64,000 nucleotides of DNA, taken from positions 50,550,986 to 50,614,985 of the forward strand of contig OW804097.1 in the NCBI GenBank assembly GCA_942159475.1. The letters run 5' to 3'. The notes below the pieces were generated by a model, which searched no databases, was not told where the DNA came from, and was given only the letters and a program-made list of their open reading frames with translations. The position numbers and the translations under genes were made by a program. This stretch comes from Sthenelais limicola (Eukaryota; Annelida; Polychaeta; Phyllodocida; Sigalionidae). Shown in pieces: positions 51,921-62,949 of the stretch (positions within the stretch are counted from its first letter, which is position 1; every line of letters begins with the position of its first letter).

Positions 51921-52742
51921 AAATCGTATCCAACAATCTCACCTATGTATTTTATGTAATTCTCATCTATTAAAGAAATGGGGAGCTGTTTTACATGGAT
52001 TTAAGATTTGCAGACAACATGTATGGAAGCCGCCATTGCTGTAAGTCATGTGACTTCTGATGACGTATGGGAACCACAACTCAAAACGAGGCCCAGCCCT
52101 TGCCCCTGCCATGCATAGTATATAGCCTTAGTGGACATAGCACTTTTCATTTGATTTGAGCCACTATTCTGTATAAACAAAATGGAATGAGCATATGTCC
52201 TACATTTTGTATATGAGTGCGGGGACCTGGGGGAAGTGTTAAAGCTATGTGGGATTAGGGTGAGGCAGGGGAGGGGATTGAATGTGTCAAAACATTGCCG
52301 CCGCTGCCGCCAATTGTGGCGTTTACTTTCGGCACAGAAAGAGGAGAGTTGCACACTAAAATCGGGGGTCTCTTGGGTAAATAAGGTGTATTTATGACTT
52401 GTTTATAATAGCATGAATATCCAAATCTTTTCACGGTTAATACATCATACAATTATGTATGTACCAATGCTTCAAACTAAGCAGCTTTACATTCAATGTT
52501 TGTGTACATGTATGCCCGAGTAGGGTGACCAGTCACACCTAGTGGTTCAGTGACGTCATCAATACACGTAAATTACCACCAGTGGCGCTGTTGGTCACCA
52601 ATATGTCTGCCTCCTTGTAAGAGAGAAAGTGACTGTCTTTTCTCATGTTTCTGGTGGCAAATAATGATGTCGATCATTATAATGCTGCATAAACACTCTG
52701 AAGACTATAATGTTCCTGCTATTTGCAAAAAAAAAAAAGTAG
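51921..52742 (+). mobile_element. Poly(A)-tailed retroposon of about 820 bp
   Basis: The insertion ends in a run of 12 A (52729-52740) and is bracketed by TTTTCTA on both sides, which is consistent with target-primed insertion. It interrupts gag text between YLEN and YMISYEV. The body has no open frame or recognised family, so it could be a retroposed noncoding transcript or an unknown SINE. A polypyrimidine-GC block (GCCGCCGCTGCCGCC) lies near 52300. Confidence 0.55.
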
Positions 52743-53728
52743 TTTTCTAAATAGTGTTTGGGCTTTAATATACCCAACTCATCCACTGACTTGACCTGGG
52801 CTGTGATAGAGCCCATTAGTACGCCCTGTACCCGTTGATTGTAGGAATCATTCCACTGGCCCTGTTTAGATAGGGCTCCCCAGACCTCCTTTTCAATAGA
52901 AGGTATCTGAAGGTGAGGCACATTCTCCGGGCGGAGATATTTCTCACGCATCTCCTTGAGCAGTTTTCCAGTGGGAGGATTGTCAAAGATCTTAGCAACT
53001 GAGGAGACAAGAAACTCACTTTTAATCTTGGGTCCCGTAGCCTCTTTTGCCGCGATCCTGTCGGTGAGATTGGAGAAGATATCCTCTTCCTCCTCCTCAT
53101 CTCCCATTAGATCATCCAAGATCTCGCCCTCCTCCCGGATGTTTTCCTCCTGACCGGGGTCGTGCGCATGCGCATATCTGTCATAGCGCACATGTGCTGA
53201 TGGTGGCGGTGAATCATGGCGGGAAGTCAAAGGACTTAAATCATGAATACCGTTATGTTGAATCCGACCACTGCTCCTACTCCTGGAGCGAGAGCGTTGA
53301 TAAGACGATGAGAAATTACCCTTAAGATGCTTGCTTTGTTAATAGTTAATAGTAATTGTTAATAATGCTTGCTTTGGGAAATAGTCATCCTCATCTTCGT
53401 CGTCATATCTTCTCGAGAACAATCTGAAGCGTTGAGGGCTTCTATGAGATGATGACGAACTTGTCACTGGCTTCTCTGGAATGTCTTCCAACTTTTTGAG
53501 TCGTTCATTAATCCCATCCAGGGAAGCAGTTACTTGGATAGCCAAATTCTGAACAATTGTAGCAACGTCTGGATTACTAGGTGGAGGAGTTTTAGGACGA
53601 TGGTCAACCCTTGGCTCGGCCCCTTCAGTGTTGTCTAAGGGTTTGTCAAGATGCTCGTCAGCAGCGTGGTTGGTCGCCATCTTTGCTCGGGTTAGTGGGC
53701 AAAGCCACGAGGACCGACTTGATACCAA
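52743..53728 (-). pseudogene. Gag-like protein of the DIRS1-like element, N-terminal part
   Basis: From the ATG at 53728 or the internal ATG at 53680 the text gives NHAADEHLDKPLDN, a helical IVQNLAIQVTASLDGINERL, and then a frame disturbance around 53340-53230. After that an acidic run (EEGEILDDLMGDEEEEED) and the conserved LRPENVPHLQIPSIEKEVW block follow. A near-duplicated 30-bp piece (GCTTGCTTTG...) at 53330-53380 explains the disturbance. The IPxxxxEVW block is common in DIRS1/PAT gag. Confidence 0.65.
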
Positions 53729-54126
53729 AAATATACCCTGAGGGATGGTAAAGAGGAGCTCAGAAAAAGTTCAGAAGACGCCTGAGATGATGATTATAGA
53801 TGGATGGAAGTCTTGCGAGCAGAGATAATTGTAGATATGCGGGAGTTTGAATAAACTGCCGTAACCGAAAAGTTGCGTGACTGTAGAGTTGCGCTAACCT
53901 TTTAAAGTGACTGGAGTACGTTCCTCTCTCTCATGGGGTCGCCACCCTAGCGGCTGGCGACACCTAGGAATATAGTTTATAGTCTCGCATCCTTAATAAA
54001 GAAAAATTATTATGTGCTGCCTCATCCCGCCAATAGGTCCTGTGACAAGACTGAGGAAGATCAAAGAGGTGGGTTGAAAGTCTTTCGAGGCAATTAATAA
54101 TCACACTTGTAGTCTAAAGAAATTAT
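53729..54126. other. Probable 5' flank of the DIRS1-like element
   Basis: Noncoding. A short inverted pair GTCGCCACC...GGCGAC lies near 53938-53966, which may be part of the terminal repeat. No gene is seen. Confidence 0.35.
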
Positions 54127-54564
54127 TTGGATCATCTATGTACCAATTCAAGTCAAATTGATTCCTTTATTGATTCCTCTATTATTAAATCTTCAGTCTA
54201 CGTACGACACACACTCACATATATGTTTCATCTTTTACCATACCCACATATAAATCGAACTAGAAATTGTCTATTGTACGTTTCAAATTCAATTGGTATG
54301 AAAAGAATGATTTTCTTGGTCCCTTGTCAAGAAATGATGCAAACAGGTCGACCTTGTGTCCTGCGTTATTGCACCGCTGGAGCTCGTTCTTGCACAAATT
54401 ATGATTATTATTCTAAAACCACAAGAAGTAAGGGCCACCTTCATGTCATTGACGTGCTGGTGGATTGTTACCCTTACCTAATATGTCAACCACCATGTCT
54501 GGCAGGGCTTGAAATCCTCCCTAAATGTTGGGAGCTTAGACCCGCCCATATTATCCGAAGATAA
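54127..54564 (+). CDS. Hypothetical 145-aa reading frame
   Basis: The frame begins MDHLCTNSSQIDSF and is cysteine-rich toward the end (ICQPPCLAGLEILPKCW). An AATAAA immediately follows (54563-54568), with an ACAACAACAACAAAAA run. No domain, signal peptide or codon bias supports it strongly. It could be the 3' end of a retroposon. Low confidence. Confidence 0.2.
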   Translation: MDHLCTNSSQIDSFIDSSIIKSSVYVRHTLTYMFHLLPYPHINRTRNCLLYVSNSIGMKRMIFLVPCQEMMQTGRPCVLRYCTAGARSCTNYDYYSKTTRSKGHLHVIDVLVDCYPYLICQPPCLAGLEILPKCWELRPAHIIRR

Positions 54565-54866
54565 ATAAAAGTACCAACAACAACAACAAAAATTAAACAT
54601 TTTACTACATTAGATAGTTTAGATGATACGAGGGTCTTGCATATTGTGTGGTGGTAAGGTTACAGTATAAAATGTTGATCTTCTGAGGACAGCTTTAAGA
54701 GACTGCTCTAAACAGCAAAAAATCCCAGTTGTATCTGAATATGTGCCTCCTGGCACTCATGACCTGAGGGCAGCACCCATTGGTAAAATTGGCTTCTTCT
54801 CAGATTTAAATTGACTCAAGGATATTCAAAACTCTGCCATTATAAAACCAAAGATCAATAACTCAC

Positions 54867-54986
54867 AGAATCTCTCACTTCCTGCTTGAGTATGGGATAG
54901 GGCACGTTGTACTTCTCTACTGCTGCCATTGGCTTCAGCTGCACCATACGGACAGCACTGACAGCCGCATTGAAACCCTCTACATA
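54867..54986 (-). CDS. 120-bp exon of the host gene
   Basis: Bounded by TTTTTCAG/TATGTAG and GATTCT/GTGAGTT, it encodes YVEGFNAAVSAVRMVQLKPM and ends QEVRDS. It is phase 0 on both sides. The donor at the left shows the gene continues beyond 54867. Confidence 0.65.
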
Positions 54987-57900
54987 CTGAAAAAGATTTA
55001 TACAGATTCGATTATTTAGAAATAGAAACAGAAGAAACAACAGGCAAGTATATTGTGTATCTAATAATCCTAGCCAGACAATGTGTCAACAAAATATTCT
55101 ATGTATCATAATAATATTAAAGGAAGATAAATAAAAGCAACACAAAAATCTCCACACAGAAGCACCAGATGGAAAGAATATAATACATGTATGCAGAGTT
55201 GAAATAATGAAATAAACATCTCTAAAATAATAAAATAACCAACCTTGTCACGCTGCTGCTGACTGAGAGGTCCATCACTTAGACTGGCCTCATATGCCTC
55301 CAGTGCATTGGCCTCTCCCTGGGAGGACACCACAATGGTAAACATCCCCTCCATCTCCTCCAGCTTCTTCACTGTTGACTGCCTAATAGGCTGTCTTTCA
55401 CCGCCACACACATTAGATTTATTTGTGCGCATTCTGGACTTGCAAGACTTACTCGTAACAACTGGGGGCTTCACAGGTGCACTTTGTGTTTTTAAATCAA
55501 TCTCAGATGTGTCTGATGGATAAAATTTAAAGTTGAATGAAATTTAACACTAGAAGTTTATGAAGGATACATCATCATTTAAGTCAAGAATAGCCCAATA
55601 GGGTGTGTAAGTGTCATGGCTGCCATGCTGAATTAGGCACGTACTTCACCACTTTCCTGTCATGGCCATAGGCTTAGTTTTAGAAGAAAAAGTTTTCACT
55701 GTTATGCGATCACCACAAAAGTCCAGAAAAATTTTGACCACTGGGTACCCATATATAGGGCCAAAACTGTCCAAATATGACAACCAAAATCGTTCAGCTT
55801 TTGCTGGGGTGATGGAGAGAGCATATTTATGTTTGCAGTGCTAATTTTCGGGCCTCAGTGACTTCTCTTTCCAAAATTGTTAGAAAACGCGACTAACCCC
55901 ATGGAGCGGGACAATGACGGCCATTACACTTATATACACCCTATTCTTCACCTCCTTTCAGAGGGATAACAGGCCCTCCATAAAGTAACCACAATAATTT
56001 GAACACAACTCTATAGTTAAAATAACAGCAAGATACAAAGTTTATAAAGGATTTTATGTAAGTGTAAGTGAACACATACCTACTGCAATATTTGCATCAT
56101 CATGGCCAGATTGCATGGATGCCTTTTGTCGTTTATGAGTCTCAAAGCACTGAGAACAGACTCCAACATGACATGCTGAGCACTCAAATGTAGTCCTTTT
56201 CCTTTTCCTTTTTTTACGACTACACACATTACATTCTTTTTCGATGCGTCTTGAGTTGCCAGCCCTGGTCATTACAACTGGGAGCTTCACAAGTGCACAT
56301 TGTGCTCCTAAATCAAATTTCAAAATGTGTAGTTGAATGAGACTTAACATTGATAATATTTGACTAAAAGTGTATGAAGGATACATCAACTATTAAGTCA
56401 AGAATAAGTCAATTCTTCACCTCCTTCCATGCACAGGGACAACAGGCCCTCCATACAAAGATACAGCAAGATACAAAGTTTATAAAAGGATTTTATGCAG
56501 GGGAACATTTTAGAATAAAAAGTAATGTCATCCCCACCTATTATCATGTATAATTCATTTTCTATTTGCCCCCAAAATAGTCCCTTTGAATGCATAAATG
56601 CAAGACAGTATTTCAGGGTTATTTCCTGTTATCGTAGTTAACTGATAATTTCAAGTGAATATCTCTCAAGAGTGAAAGAGGTATAACAAAATGTAGGTGA
56701 TCACATACCTACTGCAATATTTGATTCACCATGGCGAGACTGCTTGGATGTTTTCTGTTGTTTGTGAGTCTCAAAGCACTGAGAACAGACTCCAACGTGA
56801 CATGCTGAGCACCCAAATGTAGTCCTCTTCCTTTTTTCACAACTACACACATTACATTGTTTTTCAATGCGTCTTAAGTTGCCAGCCCTGGTCATTACAA
56901 CTGGGAGCTTCACAAGTGCACATTCTGCTTTTAAATCGATCTCAGTTCTGTCTGATGGATAAATTCAAAAGTTGATTACAATTTAAATTCAACTAGAAGT
57001 GTATAAAGAATGCATGAACAAATAAGTCTAGAAACCCCAATCCTTCATTCCCTGTACAATCATGGAGTCCCCTCTTTATGACCATAAGGTAAATACTGCT
57101 GGAGTTCTTTTATTTACCCAAAAATATTTGACCTGATGAAAGTCAAGGTCAGTTAATTAAGGTCAAGTCGCGAAATATACCTAGAAAATAATAATAAGTG
57201 ATAGACAGATGGAGAGAGGCAGAGATAGAGACAGACAGGCCAGAGAGAGACAGTCAGACAGAGAGAGGCATAGAGAGGGATACAGATAGAGCTAGACAGT
57301 CAAGCAGAGAATGATACAGACAGTGGAGAGACAGAGAGAGAGTGACCTGAGAGAGAAAGACAGATAGGTAAGAGCTAGACAGATGGATGGACAGAGGCAG
57401 AGGCAGAGAGAGACAGGCACAGAGAAAGGGACCAGAGAGACAGACAGAGATAGAGACCAGAGAGAGAATGGCCAGAGAGAGACAGACAGACAGGCCAGAG
57501 ACAGATAGAGCTAGACAGTGAGAGTTAGGCAGACAGATGGAGAGTGGCGGAGAGAGGGGTCAGAGAGAAACAGCTAATCATAGTTCCTCGAGTCAAAACA
57601 TCTTCAATTTACCCATAAAGGTATATAATAAAACCTTTTCAAAGTCTCAAATTATTGTTGCAATAATTTTGAATTCTTAGGCACACAAAATTATGAAGCA
57701 AATTTCTTACAAGAATAGCATGAAAGAATTGATGGGTCCATGGACCACCGACATATAATCGGTGGTAAATTGAAGTTTGACAGGCATTGGTTTAAAGTTC
57801 TATTGTAGTTAATTTGTTTACATCTGAACAGCAACTAATAGAATCGGGGCATAATAATACTTTACTAAAAAATATTAGACCTTAGAATATTTCTTAAGTC

Positions 57901-60900
57901 GAAAAAGTTGTTTGCAAAGTTGAAATAGTCATTCGTAAGTCAGAAAAGTCAATCGTAAAGTAAGAAAGGTCAATCGTAAAGTTGAAAAAGTCGATCAGAA
58001 AGTCAGAAAAGTCAATCTTGAAGTCAGAAAAGTCAATCATAAAGTTGAATTAGTCGATTGTAAAGTTGAAATAGTCAATTGTAGAGTCAAAAAGTCAATC
58101 ATAAAGTCAAAATAGTCAATTAAAAGTCAGAAAAGTTGACTGTGAAGTCAAAATTGTCAATTGTAAAGTCAAAATGGTCAATCATAAAGATTTATCGTAA
58201 AGTCAAAATAATCAATCGTAAAATCAAAATAGTCAATAGAAAAGTCAAAATAGACAATCGTAAAGTAGAAATTGTGAATTGAAAAAGTCAGAAAAGTCGA
58301 CAAAGACGACAATAAATCTTAAGACAGGGACAATAATTCTCTACCAGTTTTAGTTTGCTTTTTGCAAAATTAAAAGAAAAATTAAAATTGATTTTGACTA
58401 GACCTAACAATATGTTTACCCACTGTAGGGTAATAAGAGTCAGCAGGGGTGCCATAAAAAAGAAGGGGCCTTCAAGAATGGCCATATGTCAAAATTGCAG
58501 TAAATAATCTTATATATGAGCTACAATGATTCAGAAAACACTGTTATGATGCTATGTACGCCAGGGAATCCACTGGGTGGAGCCACAGTCAGACAAAGGA
58601 GGGCTGTGGCCCAGGAAGCTATTTCTATAAATAAACTCACTTTAGGATGTTACTCCAGGCTCTGCAGTTTGTTCTTTCAGTAGTTCTCATCTAGATCGTT
58701 AATTTAGTATTAATACAGGGGAAACCCTATATTATATCAACACTAAAATGTTTGTAAATTTAAGCACAATGCATCTAAAATCATTTTGATTGGTTTTGTT
58801 AAAGATTTAGCGAAAATTCAAAATTGACTGGCACCTTAGTAGCAAAATACATAGAGAAAGTTGTTGCGACATCTAAGGTTCTATGTGCACCGCCGCCTCC
58901 ACGGGGGTAACCACAAATATGTTGGCACCTCCCCACAAGGGACCATGGTCATCTCCGTCATCCCTATACCCACAACACATGTTGGCCAGTAGCAGTAGCC
59001 ATGCCTCCAATATGCCTTTGCATTTTAAATGATTTTTTAAAAAAGAAATTTAATCAAAGCTGATACCACTACTTTTGGAAATACCCTTGATCCTTAAATA
59101 CATCATAACTCTATGAACAGCAATTGCACCCTTTATGAGGAACCTGTGATGCCATGGAGTCTACTGCCAATACTGGGCCCACCACAATACAATGCTATAT
59201 ATAACATCATTTTTTACAAAGTTGTTGCAAACTGTCGCTCATACCAATCATACCAAGTGGTTAAATGTAATATGCTCTAATAGTTCATGTCTCCCCCATT
59301 ATTCCAAAGTATTTAAAAATGGGAAATAAAACAAGCCGATTTGGTCATTTTGGGGCAGTATCTCCTTGAAGATAGTCATAGATCCATGGGGAAAGTACCA
59401 AAATGAAGCTCTCCTTGTGTCCAGTATGACTGGCACAGAGCGCAAATGCTATATTGGATAACTTAAGGACTTAACTACCCCCTGTCCTCCTGATCTTCCA
59501 CTGGAGTATGTATATAGGTCAGTTGACCTAGGTCAAGGCGGCGGCGCAGATGGTGTTCAAAGAATACCTATTAGATAAGCCCAGTGGCCCAACTCTGGGC
59601 CAGAATCACCAGGAGGTATTTCTCACCGATAAGAAGCTCTCACTCTATGTATTTTACTACTAAGCTGGCACATACATCTGGAGTGTGTTGATGTATGTGT
59701 CAGGGAAGATGAGAGGCCTCAGGGACTGGGAGCAGGAGGAGGAAGGACAGTGACATGTCTGGGACAGTTGTGGGCATGCAAGTGGTATACTTTCAATGTT
59801 TGAGAAACTTTCAGAACTTTGCTTCTATTTGGGCCACAGATTTCATTTTAAGTTTTATTTCACTCTCACAATGTGAGTAGCACCGCGGATTTTGAATTAT
59901 TCATTTAATTCCGATTTCTAAAAAAGTTCTAAAGAAAAGGACACCCCAGCTGACCCCAGCGACCCTGCTGGCACCCCCAGCTGACCCCAGGATGATAAAT
60001 TAAAAGATAGAGTGGAACAGTCTTATCAACAGCTCATTAGCTTATCAGATAGAGAGGCAGACTGAAATGGAAAAAGTGACAGATGGAGTGACAGATGAAA
60101 CAGTATCATTACTTGTACAATCGGACAGTAATATTTATTCATTTTACTTAAAAACAACAAATCACAGAGAATTCATTTTTGTTGTACAGGGACCCTGATG
60201 TTTGATGTGGAGACCTGAAATTGTGCATGTAAGTCTATATGGGCCTTCATAATAGGATGTCTGTCTGTCAATAAAGAAAAACCTCTATGGGTTCTGACAG
60301 TTTTACCGTATAATCTCAAGACAAACGCTTGGACTAGGTCTTGAATCATGAAATCAATGGATAATACCGAAATAATAATTTTGGCTAATGGCAAATGCCA
60401 CATTCCATATTATAGCAACCACTGAACCTACTGGTTAGCAAGACATTCAAGAATACATTGAAAACAGAATTGCAGACATGGTATTCTCCCTACTGCTTCA
60501 TCTGTAGTTGCAAGCAACTTAAGTATAGAAAAATGAACTTCAATGTCACTAAATATTTGTGCATACTTTAAAGTTTAAATCAGCGTACATAAGGATTATG
60601 TGAAAATTATGAAAATACAGTGCAAAAATAACAGTGACCAAGTGCTTTTTCATTTATAGAATAAGCCAAAGAAAATGATCAACCATTTGGATGCTTTTTT
60701 GAAGAATTTAGTACATATCGACTAACTTCTGATGACCGAAATGCAAGTTATACAAGTCATGCTTGAACTCAAGTTTGGGAACCGTTTTGAATTCCTGCAG
60801 TATTAACAGAGATGTGAGGACTTAACAGGATTTAACACTGGAAATGCCATAGGAAGAATGGGGGTGGGGGGATAGCTTCGATATCAAACAATGTAAACAC

Positions 60901-62719
60901 AGGGGCAGTCTTAATGCCGCATGCGAGGGACGTTCAATATGTGGCGGGGGCGGGGGTGGAGACAAACCAGTGGAGGTAATGAACACTCACTCCCAGGCTA
61001 TTGCCTACAACTGTGTATGTATAATCAAGCAAACTTTCGGCGGGTATACTTCTCTGGATATAAACATTTTATTGTGCAGTTAGATAACCTATATTCACCT
61101 AGCTTTTGAAACGTCTCCTAGTGATTTAAGATTATAAACAAGAATCTACCTTTCCTCCAGGAAGTGACACTGGGATCAGCCTCTTTAGCTTCCCCGTCAA
61201 ACTCTTCTTTGTCTCCTGTATCTTCTTCAACATTCTCTTCCAAAGCATCAATACCATTGGGTGATTCTTCTTCCTTTTCACCCTCTTTAGCTGTGTCACT
61301 CTTTTTGCTGGAGTCAGGTTCTTCTTCCACAGTATCAAAGTTGCTTCCAAACTCCTCAGAATCTTCATTTTCCAGAGTAAAATTCATCTCAGAAGGGATC
61401 TTGTCTTGAGATAGACCAAACATCTCATTTATCAAATTATCAACTTCAGCATTGATCTTACTTTCACTATTTTCCTCTTCCTTATTGTCACATGTACATT
61501 CTGTTTCATCATTGGATGTCACATTTGTCACACTGACTGTTACTGTTGTGTTATTCCTGCCATCTTCTCCTTCCACATCTAAATGCACTTCAGCCTTTAT
61601 GTCTCCATCCACCAAACCACCCTTAGTTGAGGTTACTGAAGGGACATTATCATCTAGATGCCTATCTTCCAGAACATCAAGACTTTGATAAAATCCCTTC
61701 CCCTCTTTATCACCCTCCGTCAAACTTTCATGATTAACTCCAGAATTTATAGAAGATGTGACTTTGTGTTTGCTAGCATGCAATGATTCTCTGAGAACCA
61801 TAGTTCTGCTTTTCCCCTCCTTGGAAACTGTATTTGGTTTTGGTACAGGCTTGGTCCATTTTTCGTCCAGTTCAATGTCTAAATCTGTGTTAGAATCCAC
61901 TCCAAGACTGAGACTTGCTCTGAGGGTTATTTGCTTTTGGTAGGTGATGGTGGAGGAGAGAAGAAGGTGCAAACTTTTGGTGATTCTGTCACGGATGGAT
62001 TTCTTGTTCTTCTCACACAGTTCCATTGTGTTTCCCATTATTGACAGATCTTTCACCAGGGTCTGAAAGGATAAAGTGCTATAATTGAGGATAAGGAGAA
62101 TAAGAGAATAAGATAGGATGCCTTGGCAAGAGATATTTGTTACAGGGAGTGGTATCAGGCCATACAGCTATGAAGTTTTACTCACCATAATTATATAAAC
62201 ACTGTTTTGAAATTAGATGATAGGGTAAGCAATATCACTTTATATCAATTCTGGTCTGTGCAGATGGAATTAATGGTCATGGGGAAATAATGAGGTAGTT
62301 TGTAGTGTTGGCTTATTAATTATTTTGAAATAAATTCCCTGATTTTTAATTAAGCCAATCTGCTCTCCTTAAACTTAAGTTTAGGTCAGTTAATAAGCTC
62401 CAAGAGGAAGGAGCATAGCCATCTACCTTTGTAGATCTACGAGCCTCTATCATAGGTCTCTCTCCCAGTATTGATGTTGAGTTAGTGCCCTCATTGATGG
62501 GTAGAATAAAGAGACGGGAGTGATTCAAGTGGGGTTTCATGCTGGCTGGTGTGTTGGCATGGCTGGGCAGGGGAATCAAGTCCTTGTGGACTGATGACCT
62601 GAAGTATTTATACTTGGAGATTTGTGGGAACTCTTTCCTGACAAACTTGTCCATATCTTTGGCCGACCACTTCAGGGGAAGATTGCACTTTCCTTGTTTG
62701 TCTGCAATACTTGGGAAAC
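54867..62719 (-). CDS. Multi-exon host gene with acidic centre and zinc-knuckle exons, unknown function
   Basis: Supported exons (right to left) are 62719-62427, 62062-61150, 56951-56709, 56343-56080 (doubtful), 55512-55244 and 54986-54867. Donors and acceptors match GT-AG and the phases of consecutive exons agree: 0 at 62427/62062, 1 at 61150/56951 and 56709/55512, 0 at 55244/54986. The first exon encodes a folded-looking domain (LPLKWSAKDMDKFVRKEFPQ, HSRLFILPINEG). The second starts helical and becomes strongly acidic (EEEPDSSKKSDTAKEGEKEEE). Later exons carry the zinc knuckle. The gene extends beyond both ends. The acidic exon is not a known domain. No family is recognised. Confidence 0.6.
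55244..56951 (-). CDS. Triplicated zinc-knuckle exons of the host gene
   Basis: Exon X1 (56951-56709) encodes CNVCSCEKRKRTTFGCSACHVGVCSQCFETH, a C-x2-C...C-x2-C-x4-C-x2-C-F-x2-H pattern like the cysteine-rich C-terminus of piggyBac transposases. X2 (about 56343-56080) has the same with CNVCSRKKRKRKRTTFEC. X3 (55512-55244) keeps only the first part (PPVVTSKSCKSRM) and then diverges into EEMEGMFTIVVSSQ. X1 is symmetrical (phase 1 in and out), which allows duplication without frame damage. X2 lacks the CATCAG acceptor that X1 and X3 have. Confidence 0.6.
57180..57580 (+). repeat. Purine-rich GAGAGACAGACA low-complexity tract
   Basis: About 400 bp of AGAGAGACAGACAGAT-like sequence within the large intron of the host gene. 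It is not coding. Confidence 0.85.
57900..58310 (+). repeat. Degenerate AAAGTC-type tandem array, second copy
   Basis: Units such as GTAAAGTCAAAATAGTCAATC repeat with substitutions over about 400 bp. The unit is shared with 34290-34510. Copies vary too much for a CRISPR and have no constant spacers. Confidence 0.8.
58311..60172. other. Intronic interval without a recognised gene
   Basis: AT-rich with scattered GC-rich patches (near 58890 and 59545). No exon with matching splice sites was identified. Nothing further is supported. Confidence 0.4.
60173..60403 (-). CDS. Short 76-aa reading frame with its own poly(A) signal
   Basis: The frame begins MWHLPLAKIIISVLSIDFM and ends FQVSTSNIRVPVQQK. 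It looks protein-like (varied, few low-complexity runs). An AATAAA lies about 40 bases beyond the stop on the minus strand (near 60134). It lies inside the host intron in the same orientation. It could be a terminal alternative exon or a decayed transposon gene end. No family is recognised. Confidence 0.3.
   Translation of the reverse strand: MWHLPLAKIIISVLSIDFMIQDLVQAFVLRLYGKTVRTHRGFSLLTDRHPIMKAHIDLHAQFQVSTSNIRVPVQQK
60404..61149. other. Intronic interval
   Basis: No supported gene. A short G-rich run lies near 60858-60872 and another at 60942-60957. Confidence 0.4.
61150..62062 (-). CDS. Large acidic exon of the host gene
   Basis: The exon of 913 bases begins TLVKDLSIMGNTMELCEKNK, a helical segment with KKSIRDRITKSLHLLLSS, then a Ser/Glu/Asp-rich disordered stretch with short acidic repeats (EEENSESK, DALEENVEEDTGDKEEFDGE). 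Acidic disordered exons like this often act as protein-interaction or chromatin-binding regions; that is inference. It ends at AAAG/GTAGAT in phase 1. Confidence 0.65.
62427..62719 (-). CDS. Upstream exon of the host gene
   Basis: Bounded by CTTTCCAG/GTTTCCC and ACAAAG/GTAGATGG, it codes KWSAKDMDKFVRKEFPQISK, HKDLIPLPSHANTPASMKPH and a final EARRSTK. It enters in phase 1 and leaves in phase 0. The mix of conserved-looking charged and aromatic residues suggests a globular domain, not recognised. Confidence 0.65.
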
Positions 62720-62949
62720 CTGGAAAGAACAGGAGAGAAATTGATAAAAGACCAAGTTATTGAGATAAGACAATGACAGCCACACATGATCCTAAAGTTG
62801 ATTTTTATCTCAGAGCATATGAGCAAATCCACCATTTGATCGTCATTTGATCCTAAAATCGTCTTTTTCTTATTTGAATGGAAAAAAATGATTGCAGACA
62901 TTTTTTAATAGTTTTATCATTTCCGCCCGCTCGAAACACATCAGAAATA

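Larger units (their letters stand above)
48262..53728 (-). mobile_element. Degenerate DIRS1/PAT-like retrotransposon, two insertions inside
   Basis: Gag (53728 to 51321), RT (51432 to 50248) and the start of RNase H (48781 to 48378) are in order on the minus strand. The recombinase and the end of RNase H are not found, so the 3' part is lost. An 8-bp-TSD DNA transposon (48782-50247) and a poly(A)-tailed retroposon (about 51921-52742) interrupt it. RT wording (FSYIDDSFLWG, CVPFGLTSAPFIF) differs from the four Ngaro/DIRS copies above and is closest to DIRS1/PAT. Confidence 0.7.

Noticed and set aside
61164..61943. Plus-strand serine-rich frames opposite the acidic exon
   Set aside because: Antisense of GAA/GAG-rich codons gives TTC/CTC, hence Ser/Phe-rich text. 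The minus strand has matching splice sites; the plus strand does not.
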